NCBI GenBank assembly: GCA_020639075.1
Contig: JACKHI010000001.1
Coordinates: forward strand, 3,720,001 to 3,784,000
Reading direction: 5' to 3'
From: Phycisphaerales bacterium
Lineage (GTDB): Bacteria; Planctomycetota; Phycisphaerae; UBA1845; UTPLA1
DNA length: 64,000 nucleotides
Below, one piece after another: positions 49,849 to 58,310 of the stretch (position 1 is its first letter; each line of letters begins with the position of its first letter). A model generated the notes under the pieces. That model was not told the DNA's origin. It was given only the letters and a program-made list of their open reading frames with translations, and made no database searches. Position numbers and translations under genes: made by a program.

Positions 49849-52175
49849 AGAGTTACTCCCGCATCTGGACGGTCTATCGCAAGGAACTCACGGAGACGCT
49901 TCGCGATCGGCGCACGCTGATGGCGATGGTATTCGTCCCCGTCATTCTCTATCCGATCCTGATGGTCGTGCTCATGCAGGCGCTGTCTTCAGAGAAGGGG
50001 CGACAGGAGGAGAGTGAATATACAGTCGTGGTTCCGAACGAGGCGCACAAGCGATGGCTTGAGACGATTCTCTTGCGCGAAGATGAGGAAGTGAACGCGG
50101 AACAGAAAGCGCTCGATGCCGCCGCCAAAGCCATGGGCGAAGAGATGGCGGACCCGACGGGCCGCGCCGCTTTTCGCACGCGACTTGGCTCGAAGCAGAT
50201 CCACATTGTCATTGCTGACGACCCTGGGAAGATCTGGGATATCGTCGCCGCCGGCGCTGTTCACGCAGGCGTCGTCGTCAGACCTGATCCGGCTGTGGAC
50301 CGCGCGGCCGATCCGAATCGTGTCGTGCAGATTCTCTACAGCGACACGAATCCGCTGTCGGAAGTGATTTTCCGTCAGCTGAATCTCATCTTGCAGAACG
50401 AGGCCGGACGCATCGTCCGTGATCGTGTCACGAAACTGGCGGGCACGCCGGAAGTGCTCAACCCGATCATGACGACGAACCTGTCGACGACCAGCCCCGA
50501 CAAGCAATTCTCCAAGGTGCTCGCACTGATTGTCCCCTTCCTGCTCGTCACGATGACCGTTACGGGTGCGATGTATCCCGCCATCGACTTGACGGCCGGC
50601 GAACGCGAACGCGGCACACTGGAAACGCTGGCCGTGTCGCCCGTTCCCGTTGGACAGATTGTCGCCGGTAAATTCGGCGTCATCGTGACGATCGCGATGG
50701 TCACGACGGCGCTCAACCTCGGTTCGATGACCGCCGTGATCCAGTTCAGCGGCATCGCGAAGATGCTCGGTGCGCCGACTTCCGCCAGCGCCGCGATGGA
50801 GGAGATGGAGGCCGAGCAGACGGTTCAATCCGCACCGGCCGAGCCGGGCTCGTCCGCCGCGTTGCAGCGCATCAACTTCGGTCGTCGTCAGGCATTGGAG
50901 CAGGAAACGAATCGCCGCGCCGGATTCGTGACGACGGCCGCGCCGATCGTGTTGCTGGCGATGATCCCGTTCGCGGTTTTGTTCGGCGGCGTCATGCTGG
51001 CCGTCTGCAGTTTTGCAAAGTCCTTCAAGGAGGCGCAGAACTACATGATGCCCGTGATGATGTCGGCCATTGTTCCCGCCATGGTCGTCTCCTACATGCC
51101 GACGATTGAATTGCAGGGGCCTCTGATGGCGACGCCCGTGGCGAACGTCGTGCTGCTGATGCGCGAGTTGTTCCTCGGGAATTTCCGGATCGAAGCGGTT
51201 GTCATCGTGCTGCTGTCGACGTGTCTGTATGCCGCCGCGGCCGTCGCAATGGCGACGCGCATCTACGGCAACGAGGCCGTGCTGTTCAACGATGTCGGCT
51301 CCTACAAGACGCTGCTTTTGCGGAAGTTCATGCGACCGCAGCGCGTTCCGTCGGCGGCGTTTGCATTGCTCACGCTCGCGCTGATCTTCCCAGTGAACTT
51401 CTTCGTGCAGTCCAGTATCGTGACGGCGGATTCGGGTTGGATGGACTTGTGTCGCGCCGTTGGCATTACCCAGGTCCTGTTGTTTTTCGGCGTCGTCGTG
51501 TTTCTCGCCTGGTATGCGAAACTGAACATGCGCGAGACGTTCTCGCTGCGATTGCCGTCGGCGCTCCATTGGGTCGCAACGTTACTGATCGTGGCCGGTA
51601 TCGTCCCGCTGTCTGCGACGATTCAACAGTACCTCTACGCGACGTTTCCGCCGACGAGCCAGATGCAGCAGATGATGCAGGCGGAAGCGAAACTGCTGTC
51701 CGGCATTCCCCTCTGGGCGATCGTCGCATTCTTCGCCATCCTGCCGGGCGTCTGCGAGGAATTCGCCTTCCGCGGAATGCTGCTGACGGGTTTGCGTGAT
51801 CGGATCGGGACATGGCGCACGGTGCTCGTCGTCGGCATTGTTTTTGGCGCATTCCACATCTACGTGCACAAGATTCCGCCGATCGCGATCGTCGGCATGT
51901 TGTTGGCGTATGTTTGCATCCGAACGGGCTCGATTCTTCCGGGCATCCTGATTCACATCGCAAACAACGGCGTTGGTTTAATCGCCGACTCAATGGTCAA
52001 GGCGAATGATCCGCGACTGATGGATCTCTTTGGACTGCCTCACGGGGACGAGCAGACGTTTGACTACTCCGTCAACCCGCGAACGATGATCTTCATCGCC
52101 GCTGTCGTTCTGGGGCTCGCCATAATGGTCTTCACTCCGAAGCGCCCGACGCCCCGTTCAGAACCGCGACCGTAA
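49845..52175 (+). CDS. ABC-2/NatB-like permease fused to a CPBP (CAAX-type) intramembrane protease
   Basis: 776 aa. The first about 440 residues are an ABC-2 type permease: first helix TLMAMVFVPVILYPILMVV, then a large extracytoplasmic domain, then MYPAIDLTAGERERGTLETL, which is typical of NatB. A second membrane block (residues about 550-776) is a CPBP metal-dependent protease: GVCEEFAFRGMLLTGLRD (EExxxR), FGAFHIYVHKIPP and LIHIANNGVG supply the Glu, His and Asn of the active site. The permease and the protease-like domain are in one reading frame with no break. Fusions of this type are seen in planctomycetes; the role of the protease is unknown. Confidence 0.9.
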   Translation: MKSYSRIWTVYRKELTETLRDRRTLMAMVFVPVILYPILMVVLMQALSSEKGRQEESEYTVVVPNEAHKRWLETILLREDEEVNAEQKALDAAAKAMGEEMADPTGRAAFRTRLGSKQIHIVIADDPGKIWDIVAAGAVHAGVVVRPDPAVDRAADPNRVVQILYSDTNPLSEVIFRQLNLILQNEAGRIVRDRVTKLAGTPEVLNPIMTTNLSTTSPDKQFSKVLALIVPFLLVTMTVTGAMYPAIDLTAGERERGTLETLAVSPVPVGQIVAGKFGVIVTIAMVTTALNLGSMTAVIQFSGIAKMLGAPTSASAAMEEMEAEQTVQSAPAEPGSSAALQRINFGRRQALEQETNRRAGFVTTAAPIVLLAMIPFAVLFGGVMLAVCSFAKSFKEAQNYMMPVMMSAIVPAMVVSYMPTIELQGPLMATPVANVVLLMRELFLGNFRIEAVVIVLLSTCLYAAAAVAMATRIYGNEAVLFNDVGSYKTLLLRKFMRPQRVPSAAFALLTLALIFPVNFFVQSSIVTADSGWMDLCRAVGITQVLLFFGVVVFLAWYAKLNMRETFSLRLPSALHWVATLLIVAGIVPLSATIQQYLYATFPPTSQMQQMMQAEAKLLSGIPLWAIVAFFAILPGVCEEFAFRGMLLTGLRDRIGTWRTVLVVGIVFGAFHIYVHKIPPIAIVGMLLAYVCIRTGSILPGILIHIANNGVGLIADSMVKANDPRLMDLFGLPHGDEQTFDYSVNPRTMIFIAAVVLGLAIMVFTPKRPTPRSEPRP

Positions 52176-52345
52176 GAGAGCCGGGCGCGCGAAGTGGGAT
52201 TGCGCGACAACACATTGCGGCGCGTAATCGTGCAAAAGGGTTGACGCGTTGCACCTGCAATTCGCCGTTTGCAACAGCGACGCCGGCAAACTTCCTGGGG
52301 GGCGGGGGCGCGTCGGAGTCGGGTGGGCCCCGCCGCAAATCCATC

Positions 52346-52376
52346 AAAAAAAAGGCGGAGCATCGCTCCGCCTTTT
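52346..52376 (-). terminator. intrinsic terminator after the secreted Gly-rich gene
   Basis: Minus strand: AAAGGCGGAG-CGATG-CTCCGCCTTT followed by T residues (52346-52353). The hairpin is symmetrical with T also on the plus side (52371-52376), so it may also stop the convergent ABC transporter transcript. Confidence 0.85.
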
Positions 52377-52403
52377 GCATTAATCGTCGTCGCCACATTC
52401 CGG

Positions 52404-52883
52404 CTACGAAATCGGAATGCTGCCCGTTCCGCCCGTCAGGCCGCCAAAGAGGCTGCCGAGGCCGCCGGTGCCAGACCCGCCGAGCAGGCCCGACAGCGGA
52501 TTGCCGCCAACGAGCAGGTTCAGACCGCTGAGGATCTGCGAGATCTGGTCGAAGATTTCCTGGATGATCAGCGTGATCGTCTCAGGCAACCAATCCTGCG
52601 GGCTGGTCGCGTCGCCCACGAGGAACTCAGACGTGCCCGAGGCAGCTGCGATGCCCTGCTGCACCTGGATGCCCGGAGCTCGAGCCTGCAGCGCGCTGCC
52701 GCTCGTGCTTGAGAACTGATCCGAAATGACCGGCGAGCGCCCCGAGGTGACGGTCGTCGGCGTGGTCGGTGTCGTCTGGGCCTGGTTGAACTGCGCCATC
52801 GCAAAGATCGCACCGCCGGCGACTAGCAACACGGCCAGCGATCGGACAAGTCGAGATCGGCGATTGGGTTGATTCTTCGTCAT
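52404..52883 (-). CDS. secreted hypothetical protein with Gly-rich C-terminus
   Basis: 159 aa from ATG 52883, with GGAGG 6 nt upstream; the longer open frame is not supported. A signal sequence (SLAVLLVAGGAIFAMAQF, about residues 14-32) precedes Thr/Pro/Ser-rich sequence. A hydrophobic amphipathic stretch (ITLIIQEIFDQISQILSGLNLL) follows, then glycine-rich GLLGGSGTGGLGSLFGGLTGG. No Cys, no recognised domain. The C-terminal hydrophobic helix resembles a possible membrane-inserting segment. It lies downstream of yajC on the same strand, separated by about 250 nt, and has its own terminator. Function unknown. Confidence 0.72.
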   Translation of the reverse strand: MTKNQPNRRSRLVRSLAVLLVAGGAIFAMAQFNQAQTTPTTPTTVTSGRSPVISDQFSSTSGSALQARAPGIQVQQGIAAASGTSEFLVGDATSPQDWLPETITLIIQEIFDQISQILSGLNLLVGGNPLSGLLGGSGTGGLGSLFGGLTGGTGSIPIS

Positions 52884-53130
52884 AGAGGGCCTCCAAAAGG
52901 CTTGCGAGCTTTTTCTACCCGGCGCGTTGGCCGAGCTTGCGACATTATAAACCGCCGCGATGGCCTGATTGCAAATCAGGTCCGACGACACCAATCACCT
53001 TGTTCATCGGCAGAAACCCCCCTCTTGGCCCGGAAAACCGATTTCCGACATAGTGTGGCTTGAATAGGCGGTGCGGATCGCCGAGGGCAGACGAAAATCC
53101 GCGATTCCTCGGCGATTGGGCTTTTCGGGG

Positions 53131-53496
53131 CTACTTGGCCTCTTTGTCCTTCTCGCCAACCTCCTTTGGCGTAACGCTTTGAATCGCGCTCCGCGAGAAG
53201 GTGATCTTGGTATTGCTCGATTCGTCCACTTTCAGCGTGATTTCGTCATCCCGCACGGACGCCACGGTCCCGATGATCCCGCCGATCGTTACGACGCGAT
53301 CGTTTTTCTTCACTGACGCGAGCATGGCCGCCCGTTGCTTTCGCTCTTTGCTCTGCGGCCGAATCAGCATGAAGTAGAAAATGAAGCCCATGATGAGCAT
53401 GAAGGGCATCACGGACTGCAGGCCCTGCATGGGGCTTGCCGGCGTATTACCCGACGAACCGGAGTCTTGCGCAAGCAGCATTAGGTTAGTCAGCAT
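53131..53496 (-). CDS. yajC: Sec translocon accessory subunit YajC
   Basis: 121 aa. A single transmembrane helix (SVMPFMLIMGFIFYFMLIRPQ, the hallmark F-x-x-I-R-P-Q end) is followed by a short cytoplasmic domain with NDRVVTIGGIIGTVASVRDDEITLKV. The order tgt-yajC with 14 nt between them is the widespread Sec-associated arrangement, although secD and secF do not follow here. Confidence 0.94.
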   Translation of the reverse strand: MLTNLMLLAQDSGSSGNTPASPMQGLQSVMPFMLIMGFIFYFMLIRPQSKERKQRAAMLASVKKNDRVVTIGGIIGTVASVRDDEITLKVDESSNTKITFSRSAIQSVTPKEVGEKDKEAK

Positions 53497-53510
53497 CGAA
53501 GGTTAGACCT

Positions 53511-54632
53511 CTATGAAGGATTATCGCCGACGACTTCCCGCGACTCCATGTCGGCCACCAGGGCCGTCATTGTTCCACTCGCAATTGCATCGCGGATTCG
53601 TCGAATCAGGCGATGATAGTGCGAAATGTTGTGCAGCGAAACCATGATCGGCCCGAGCATTTCATCCGCGAGAAATAGGTGTCGCAGGTAGCCGCGGCTG
53701 AACGTCCTGCAGCAATAGCAATCGCAGGTCGGGTCCAGCGGCGTGTCGTCCAGCTTGTACTTCGCGTTTCTCAGTCTTAATACGCCGGCTTCCGTGAAGG
53801 CGAAGCTATTGCGGCCGTTCCGCGTCGGCATGACGCAGTCGAACATGTCGATACCCGCCGCCACGGCCCGCACGATATCGATGGGTCGCCCCACACCCAT
53901 CAGGTAACGCGGCTTGTCCGCCGGCATCCGATGTGCGACGGCGTTCAGGCACGCGGCCATCTCCAGTGGGTCTTCACCGACCGAAAGACCGCCGACCGCA
54001 TAACCCGGCAGGTCCAATTGCACGAGCGCTTCAAGACAGCGAAGGCGGATATCAGTATTGAGACCGCCCTGGACGATGCCGAACAGCGCCTGATCGTCGC
54101 GCGTCTTCACGTCGCGACACTGCCGCGCCCAGCGAATCGTGCGTTCAACGGCGCGCTCGAGCGTCGCGCGTTCGGCGGGTAGCGCGGGACATTCATCGAA
54201 TGCCATGATGATATCGGCGCCGAGTTTCTGCTGAATATCAATCGACGTCGCGGCGTCGAGGCGCATCTTCGCGCCGTCGATATGCGACTGGAATGACACA
54301 CCGTCGTCGTCGATGGCGTTGAGCGTGGCGAGGCTGAATACCTGAAACCCGCCGCTGTCCGTGAGGATGGGTCCGTGCCATCCGTTGAATGCGTGGAGAC
54401 CGCCGAGATCGCGAACGACGTCGGCACCCGGCCGCAGCGCCAAGTGATACGTATTCGCCAGTATGATCTCGGAGCCAACATCCTGAAGCTGCGCCGGCGT
54501 CAGGCCCTTGACGCTGCCGCGCGTTCCGACGGGCATAAAGACGGGTGTATTAATTTCGCCGTGGGGCGTGGAAAAGCTCCCCGCTCGGGCATGGGTACTT
54601 CGATCTTCGTGATGAACATGGAATTCGAACAA
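53511..54632 (-). CDS. tgt: queuine tRNA-ribosyltransferase
   Basis: 373 aa from TTG 54632 (no in-frame ATG before the first conserved strand). Active-site Asp92 in LTDSGGFQVFS and nucleophile Asp266 in GIDMFDCVMPTRNGR are both present. The C-terminal zinc site is CDCYCCRTFSRGYLRHLF (Cys, Cys, Cys, His). The enzyme exchanges G34 of GUN tRNAs for preQ1 or queuine. No queuosine-pathway gene (queA, queC) is visible. The start has only a weak AGGA at 13 nt, so the exact N-terminus is uncertain. Confidence 0.95.
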   Translation of the reverse strand: MFEFHVHHEDRSTHARAGSFSTPHGEINTPVFMPVGTRGSVKGLTPAQLQDVGSEIILANTYHLALRPGADVVRDLGGLHAFNGWHGPILTDSGGFQVFSLATLNAIDDDGVSFQSHIDGAKMRLDAATSIDIQQKLGADIIMAFDECPALPAERATLERAVERTIRWARQCRDVKTRDDQALFGIVQGGLNTDIRLRCLEALVQLDLPGYAVGGLSVGEDPLEMAACLNAVAHRMPADKPRYLMGVGRPIDIVRAVAAGIDMFDCVMPTRNGRNSFAFTEAGVLRLRNAKYKLDDTPLDPTCDCYCCRTFSRGYLRHLFLADEMLGPIMVSLHNISHYHRLIRRIRDAIASGTMTALVADMESREVVGDNPS

Positions 54633-54760
54633 AACGTATGGATTGTCCTAACAAGTGCCTGGTAGCGTCACAAAACGGGATCAAGGGCCTATAGATACCC
54701 ACAACCTGTGAGTTTAGGCAAGGGATGACAATATTCAGGGGACAACGGGGAATTACAGGA

Positions 54761-54790
54761 TTGACACCCATTTTTGGCGTTTCTTATACT
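54761..54790 (+). promoter_or_regulatory. near-consensus sigma-70 promoter for the dksA-like/lspA operon
   Basis: TTGACA (54761-54766), 18-nt spacer, TATACT (54785-54790). It is five nucleotides short of nothing in the -35 hexamer and one mismatch from consensus in the -10. The predicted 5' leader is about 120 nt to the TTG start at 54918. Confidence 0.82.
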
Positions 54791-54917
54791 AGCAAGGCTC
54801 TGCGGGGGTAGAATTCCCCGTCAGCGTCGGAGTCGCGGTAACTGGAGGGTGACGACACGGTGGTTGTCACGACCGCGGCATCATATTGGGTTGGAACGAA
54901 TTCCCGGAGGGATATCG

Positions 54918-55499
54918 TTGACTAGCCGCCGAACGGTCGAAGAACTGAAAAAATTGGTGCCCCCCCATCTGTTGAACGCACGCAAGGATGCCGAATCAAC
55001 AAAACCGCAGAAAGCCAAGCGAGGATCGACTCGTCGCTCAAGCCGGAAGGTGGTCGGGGATAACGGAACCGGGCGAATAGAAGTCCCCAAGCCGCTGCCG
55101 AAGACGAGCCTTCGTCCGGAGGAGCTGGCCTACTTTCGAAAGAAACTGCTCGAAAAGCGGCATCAGTTGTTTAACAACGTTCAGACGATGGAAAGCGAGG
55201 CCCTGCGCAAGAATCGAAGCGAGGCGGCCGGCGATCTGTCGCAAATGCCGATTCACATGGCGGACATCGGGACGGACAACTACGAGCAAGAATTCTCGAT
55301 CGGCCTGATTCAAAACGAACGCGTATTACTGAAAGAAATAGACGATGCGCTAAAACGCATTCAGGACGAAACCTACGGCGTCTGTCTGGCCACGCATCAG
55401 CCGATTTCCAAGGCGCGGCTGCGAGCCAAGCCATGGGCTTCGTTCTGCATCGAGTACAAACGCTCGCAGGAAAAGAACGGGCGTAATGGAGTGTCATGA
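54918..55499 (+). CDS. DksA/TraR-like protein with degenerate zinc finger
   Basis: 193 aa from TTG 54918, supported by GGAGG 7 nt upstream; no earlier start has a ribosome site. After a basic linker (residues 1-75, Ser/Arg/Lys-rich) the C-terminal about 115 residues match the DksA coiled coil and finger: RPEELAYFRKKLLEKRHQL, MPIHMADIGTDNYEQEFSIGLI and LKEIDDALKRIQDETYGVC. In place of the four Cys of the finger it keeps only the first and third (YGVC and SFC): the second is replaced in VCLATHQPI and the fourth in FCIEYKRS. RLRAKPWASFCI keeps the R-L-x-A-x-P signature. So it is probably a ppGpp-pathway or RNA-polymerase secondary-channel binder without normal zinc binding, which I infer. It overlaps lspA by 4 nt. 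Confidence 0.85.
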   Translation: MTSRRTVEELKKLVPPHLLNARKDAESTKPQKAKRGSTRRSSRKVVGDNGTGRIEVPKPLPKTSLRPEELAYFRKKLLEKRHQLFNNVQTMESEALRKNRSEAAGDLSQMPIHMADIGTDNYEQEFSIGLIQNERVLLKEIDDALKRIQDETYGVCLATHQPISKARLRAKPWASFCIEYKRSQEKNGRNGVS

Positions 55500-56284
55500 C
55501 GTCCCTCGATAGTACCGATTCCCTTTCAACATCGACGCCGTCTACGGTCAACGCATCGGCCGGGGCTGATCGCAGCGCCATCGTGCATGTCCCGAGCCAT
55601 GTGCGGCTATGGCTTGTCGCCGTCCTCGGTCTGTGGGCCGATCTGGCCACGAAGGCTTGGGCGTTCAGCACGCTGAATCCCCACGAACCCAGACTCGTCA
55701 TCAAGAATCTCTGCAGCCTGCAGCTCTCGTTGAATCCCGGTGCGCTGTTCGGCCTCGGCGCCGGCATGGCGCCCGTTTTCGTCGGCGCCAGCGTCCTGGC
55801 CCTGATGTTCGTGCTTTACCTGTTTGCGAACTCCGGGACGCGCCGCTGGTCGATGCACATCGCCCTGGGTCTGGTTCTCGGCGGCGCCCTTGGCAATCTT
55901 TACGATCGAACGACGCAACAGGCCTATGTCGCTTACATGACGAACGGCTATCGAATCATCGGAGATCGGGTCGACACCGACAGTGAGAACATCCTACGGA
56001 TCCGTCGGCCGAATTCGGATCGCGTCGAGTCGTTCGGTATGTCGAGCATCGACTTGTCGCGATCGGGTTTTCAACCCGTGGTTCGGGACTTCATCAAGAT
56101 CGAGGCGAAATTCGGCAAGTTCGAAGTCTGGCCGTGGATCTTCAACATCGCCGACGCCCTGCTCGTCGTCGGCGTCGCCATGCTCCTGCTGAATTTCTGG
56201 GCGGACCATCGCCATCATCGAGCCGAACAGCTTGCGGCGAATGCTGCAATTGCCGGAAGTGACTCGCCACGCGACAATTCCTAA
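55496..56284 (+). CDS. lspA: lipoprotein signal peptidase (signal peptidase II) with an insertion
   Basis: 262 aa from ATG 55496. Four hydrophobic helices; the catalytic aspartates are Asp137 in GGALGNLYDR and Asp220 in FNIADALLVVGV, both in the expected GGxxGNxxDR and FNxAD contexts. In typical LspA (about 165 aa) the two aspartates lie about 27 residues apart; here they are 83 apart. About 55 extra residues (from VAYMTNGYRIIGDR to SGFQP) are inserted in the extracytoplasmic loop, before the usual VxDFI. A long N-terminal tail of about 35 polar residues precedes the first helix. Several lipoproteins in this window (Wza-like, 43549-45120) are potential substrates. Confidence 0.92.
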   Translation: MTSLDSTDSLSTSTPSTVNASAGADRSAIVHVPSHVRLWLVAVLGLWADLATKAWAFSTLNPHEPRLVIKNLCSLQLSLNPGALFGLGAGMAPVFVGASVLALMFVLYLFANSGTRRWSMHIALGLVLGGALGNLYDRTTQQAYVAYMTNGYRIIGDRVDTDSENILRIRRPNSDRVESFGMSSIDLSRSGFQPVVRDFIKIEAKFGKFEVWPWIFNIADALLVVGVAMLLLNFWADHRHHRAEQLAANAAIAGSDSPRDNS

Positions 56285-56286
56285 GT

Positions 56287-57492
56287 ATGTCATCGATTGC
56301 CGGTCATCAGATCGCCGTCGTCATTCGGCGCCGCCGTGTTTGCGCGTGCGCTGTCGTTCTCATGATTTCGTCGATCTGCCACGGGCAGCCGATCGTGCAG
56401 GCCCCGCCCGATGCACAGGAGTCGGACGCCTCGGCGAACGCGATCGCCGAATGGAATCGGCTTCGAACGCTTCCATCGGGGGAAATCGACGATCCGCTCG
56501 GCTTTCTTGTGAACGAAGCCGGCGCATTTCGACGTCTTACGTTGATGATTCAGGATCTGCAGGCGACACAGGTGAATGCGCCGCTGGACCCGAAGTTGCA
56601 GGTCGCGCTCCTTCGATCGCTCTATCTTGCGGCATCGATCGACGGGAAGGAGCCGGAGTACCTGTTGAGATGGGCCGGCGAAGTTTGCGATTCGTCCGAC
56701 GTCCCTGCGGTACGGGCCGAAGCGGCGTATCGAATCCTGATCGACGATCTGATGCAGGTATCTGCGAACTCGCCCTGGAACTGCCCGCTGTCGGAATTGG
56801 AATTCGATTTGCTTGATGAGTACCTTGACTGCTTTGGGAATACGCCGAGGGCTGTGTCCGCAGTGAAACGCATCGCCGAAGACGCGTCGATGCGGCGCGA
56901 CGATCGCGACTTGCGGGCGTGCCGCGAACTCGTGCAGCGCACGTCGCCGCAACATCCGATCGGCCCTTCCTTCGTCGGCCAGGCGCGCGGCGCCGAATCC
57001 GTCGGCAAACCGTTTGCGCCGACGCTGCGCACTCAGGCCGGCGGCGAATTGAACTGGTCCGGATTGTCGGGGCGACCGACGATTGTTCTCCTTGTTGACG
57101 TCGAACAGACGCCCTCTTTCGAACTGCTTACGGAACTCCTGGGCGAATCGGGTTCCGGGGAGACGCAGCGATACCAGTTGGTTGTGGTGCAAATCAATGT
57201 CAGCGCGGAGCGGCGGAAAGTGACTGTCGTCGAGGGGGCCTCTTCCGCACGGACCGATCACATTCTGTCGCGCGTCAATTCCAATCGGCTTATCCGGCTG
57301 ACGCGCGGCTGGAGGGAACCGCTGCTGACGGAATTCGATATCCGAACATTGCCGACGGCGTTCGTGCTCGACAGCGCCGGTCTGCTTCGGCAGATGGTTC
57401 GACACAGCGACTGGTCGATGGCCGATACGATTCGCGGCGCCGTCGATCGCGATTCCATTGAACCTGCCTTGACTCCCGAGACCAACCCCTGA
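56287..57492 (+). CDS. secreted protein with thioredoxin-fold C-terminus lacking CxxC
   Basis: 401 aa, starting 2 nt after the lspA stop. A signal (VCACAVVLMISSICHG) precedes a helical alpha-alpha region (residues about 50-230) of solenoid-like character. The C-terminal about 150 residues have the strand-helix order of TlpA/AhpC-like thioredoxin folds: GKPFAPTLRTQAGGELNWSGLSGRPTIVLLVDVEQTPSFELL, then ...LLTEFDIRTLPTAFVLDSAGLLRQ, where the cis-Pro equivalent LPTAF is retained. The redox motif position is occupied by EQTP, so no disulphide chemistry is expected. A structural or binding role in the envelope is inferred. Confidence 0.72.
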   Translation: MSSIAGHQIAVVIRRRRVCACAVVLMISSICHGQPIVQAPPDAQESDASANAIAEWNRLRTLPSGEIDDPLGFLVNEAGAFRRLTLMIQDLQATQVNAPLDPKLQVALLRSLYLAASIDGKEPEYLLRWAGEVCDSSDVPAVRAEAAYRILIDDLMQVSANSPWNCPLSELEFDLLDEYLDCFGNTPRAVSAVKRIAEDASMRRDDRDLRACRELVQRTSPQHPIGPSFVGQARGAESVGKPFAPTLRTQAGGELNWSGLSGRPTIVLLVDVEQTPSFELLTELLGESGSGETQRYQLVVVQINVSAERRKVTVVEGASSARTDHILSRVNSNRLIRLTRGWREPLLTEFDIRTLPTAFVLDSAGLLRQMVRHSDWSMADTIRGAVDRDSIEPALTPETNP

Positions 57493-57503
57493 AGAGTCAA
57501 CAC

Positions 57504-58310
57504 ATGTCGAACGCACAGAACCGGCTTTCAGTCTGTACGGATGACCTGCGGCTCGAGATCAAGCGGGCTCTGCAAACGGCGAGCGCGCTCGGGTTTCGAA
57601 CCGTCGACATCGGCGCGACCGGCGGCGCCGTGCATCCGCGTCAGATGTCGAAGTCCGCGCAGCGCCACTTATCGCGATACCTGTCCGATCTCGGCTTGCG
57701 GCTCGGAAGTCTTCGCGGTCCCGTCGCCGGTTCGAGTTACGGCGACGGTTCGGCCGGCGAACACCGCCTGGAGATGATGCGCTCCATTATCGCCATGGCC
57801 GGCGAGATGCGCGTGCCCGTCGTCTCAACGTCGCTGGGCGGATTCGTCGGCGACGCAGACGCCGAAGCGAATTCGCGGCTGCTCGAGGCCGTTGAGACAC
57901 TTGCGAATGACTCCTATCGACACGGCGTTCGCGTTGCGATTGAAACGACCGGCGTTTCGCCGGAGGCCCTGCGTGGACTGATTTCTGGCTTGGACTGTCC
58001 GACGCTCGGCGTCTGCTGCGATTCCGGCGCGATGCTGATGGAGGGTAACGATCCGCATCGCGTCGCCGAGAATCTCGCAGGGCGCATTCACGTTGTGCGA
58101 GCGCGAGATGCGACGTTCGGTTCGCCCACTGCAGCGGGACGCGAAGTTGCGATGGGAGAAGGTGCGCTGGACATACCGGCGTTTGTCGCATCGCTGCAGG
58201 AGGCCGGATTCAGCGGCGACATGATTGTCAGTCGCTCCGACAGCGTCCGGCCGAGTGCGGACTTGTCGAGCGCCGGGAAGATCCTGGGGCCGTATCTGAT
58301 TTCGACCTGA
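57504..58310 (+). CDS. sugar phosphate isomerase/epimerase-like TIM-barrel protein
   Basis: 268 aa from ATG 57504, following the previous stop by 11 nt. AP endonuclease 2/xylose isomerase-like TIM-barrel features: LQTASALGFRTVDIGATGG, MAGEMRVPVVSTSLGGFVGD, GVRVAIETTGVSPEALRGLI, TLGVCCDSGAMLMEGND, and GRIHVVRARDATFGS with a final VMGEGALD-type glycine turn (here AMGEGALDIPAFV). The metal ligands expected in this fold are partly visible (Glu in AIETTG, Asp in CCDSGA, His in RIHVVRARD). The substrate is not predictable. Probably the last gene of the dksA-like/lspA transcript. Confidence 0.83.
   Translation: MSNAQNRLSVCTDDLRLEIKRALQTASALGFRTVDIGATGGAVHPRQMSKSAQRHLSRYLSDLGLRLGSLRGPVAGSSYGDGSAGEHRLEMMRSIIAMAGEMRVPVVSTSLGGFVGDADAEANSRLLEAVETLANDSYRHGVRVAIETTGVSPEALRGLISGLDCPTLGVCCDSGAMLMEGNDPHRVAENLAGRIHVVRARDATFGSPTAAGREVAMGEGALDIPAFVASLQEAGFSGDMIVSRSDSVRPSADLSSAGKILGPYLIST

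Noticed and set aside
49989..51569. A 526-codon minus-strand frame opposite the ABC permease
   Set aside because: Shadow of the permease/protease gene; extreme His/Arg content, no start site and no homology-like motif.
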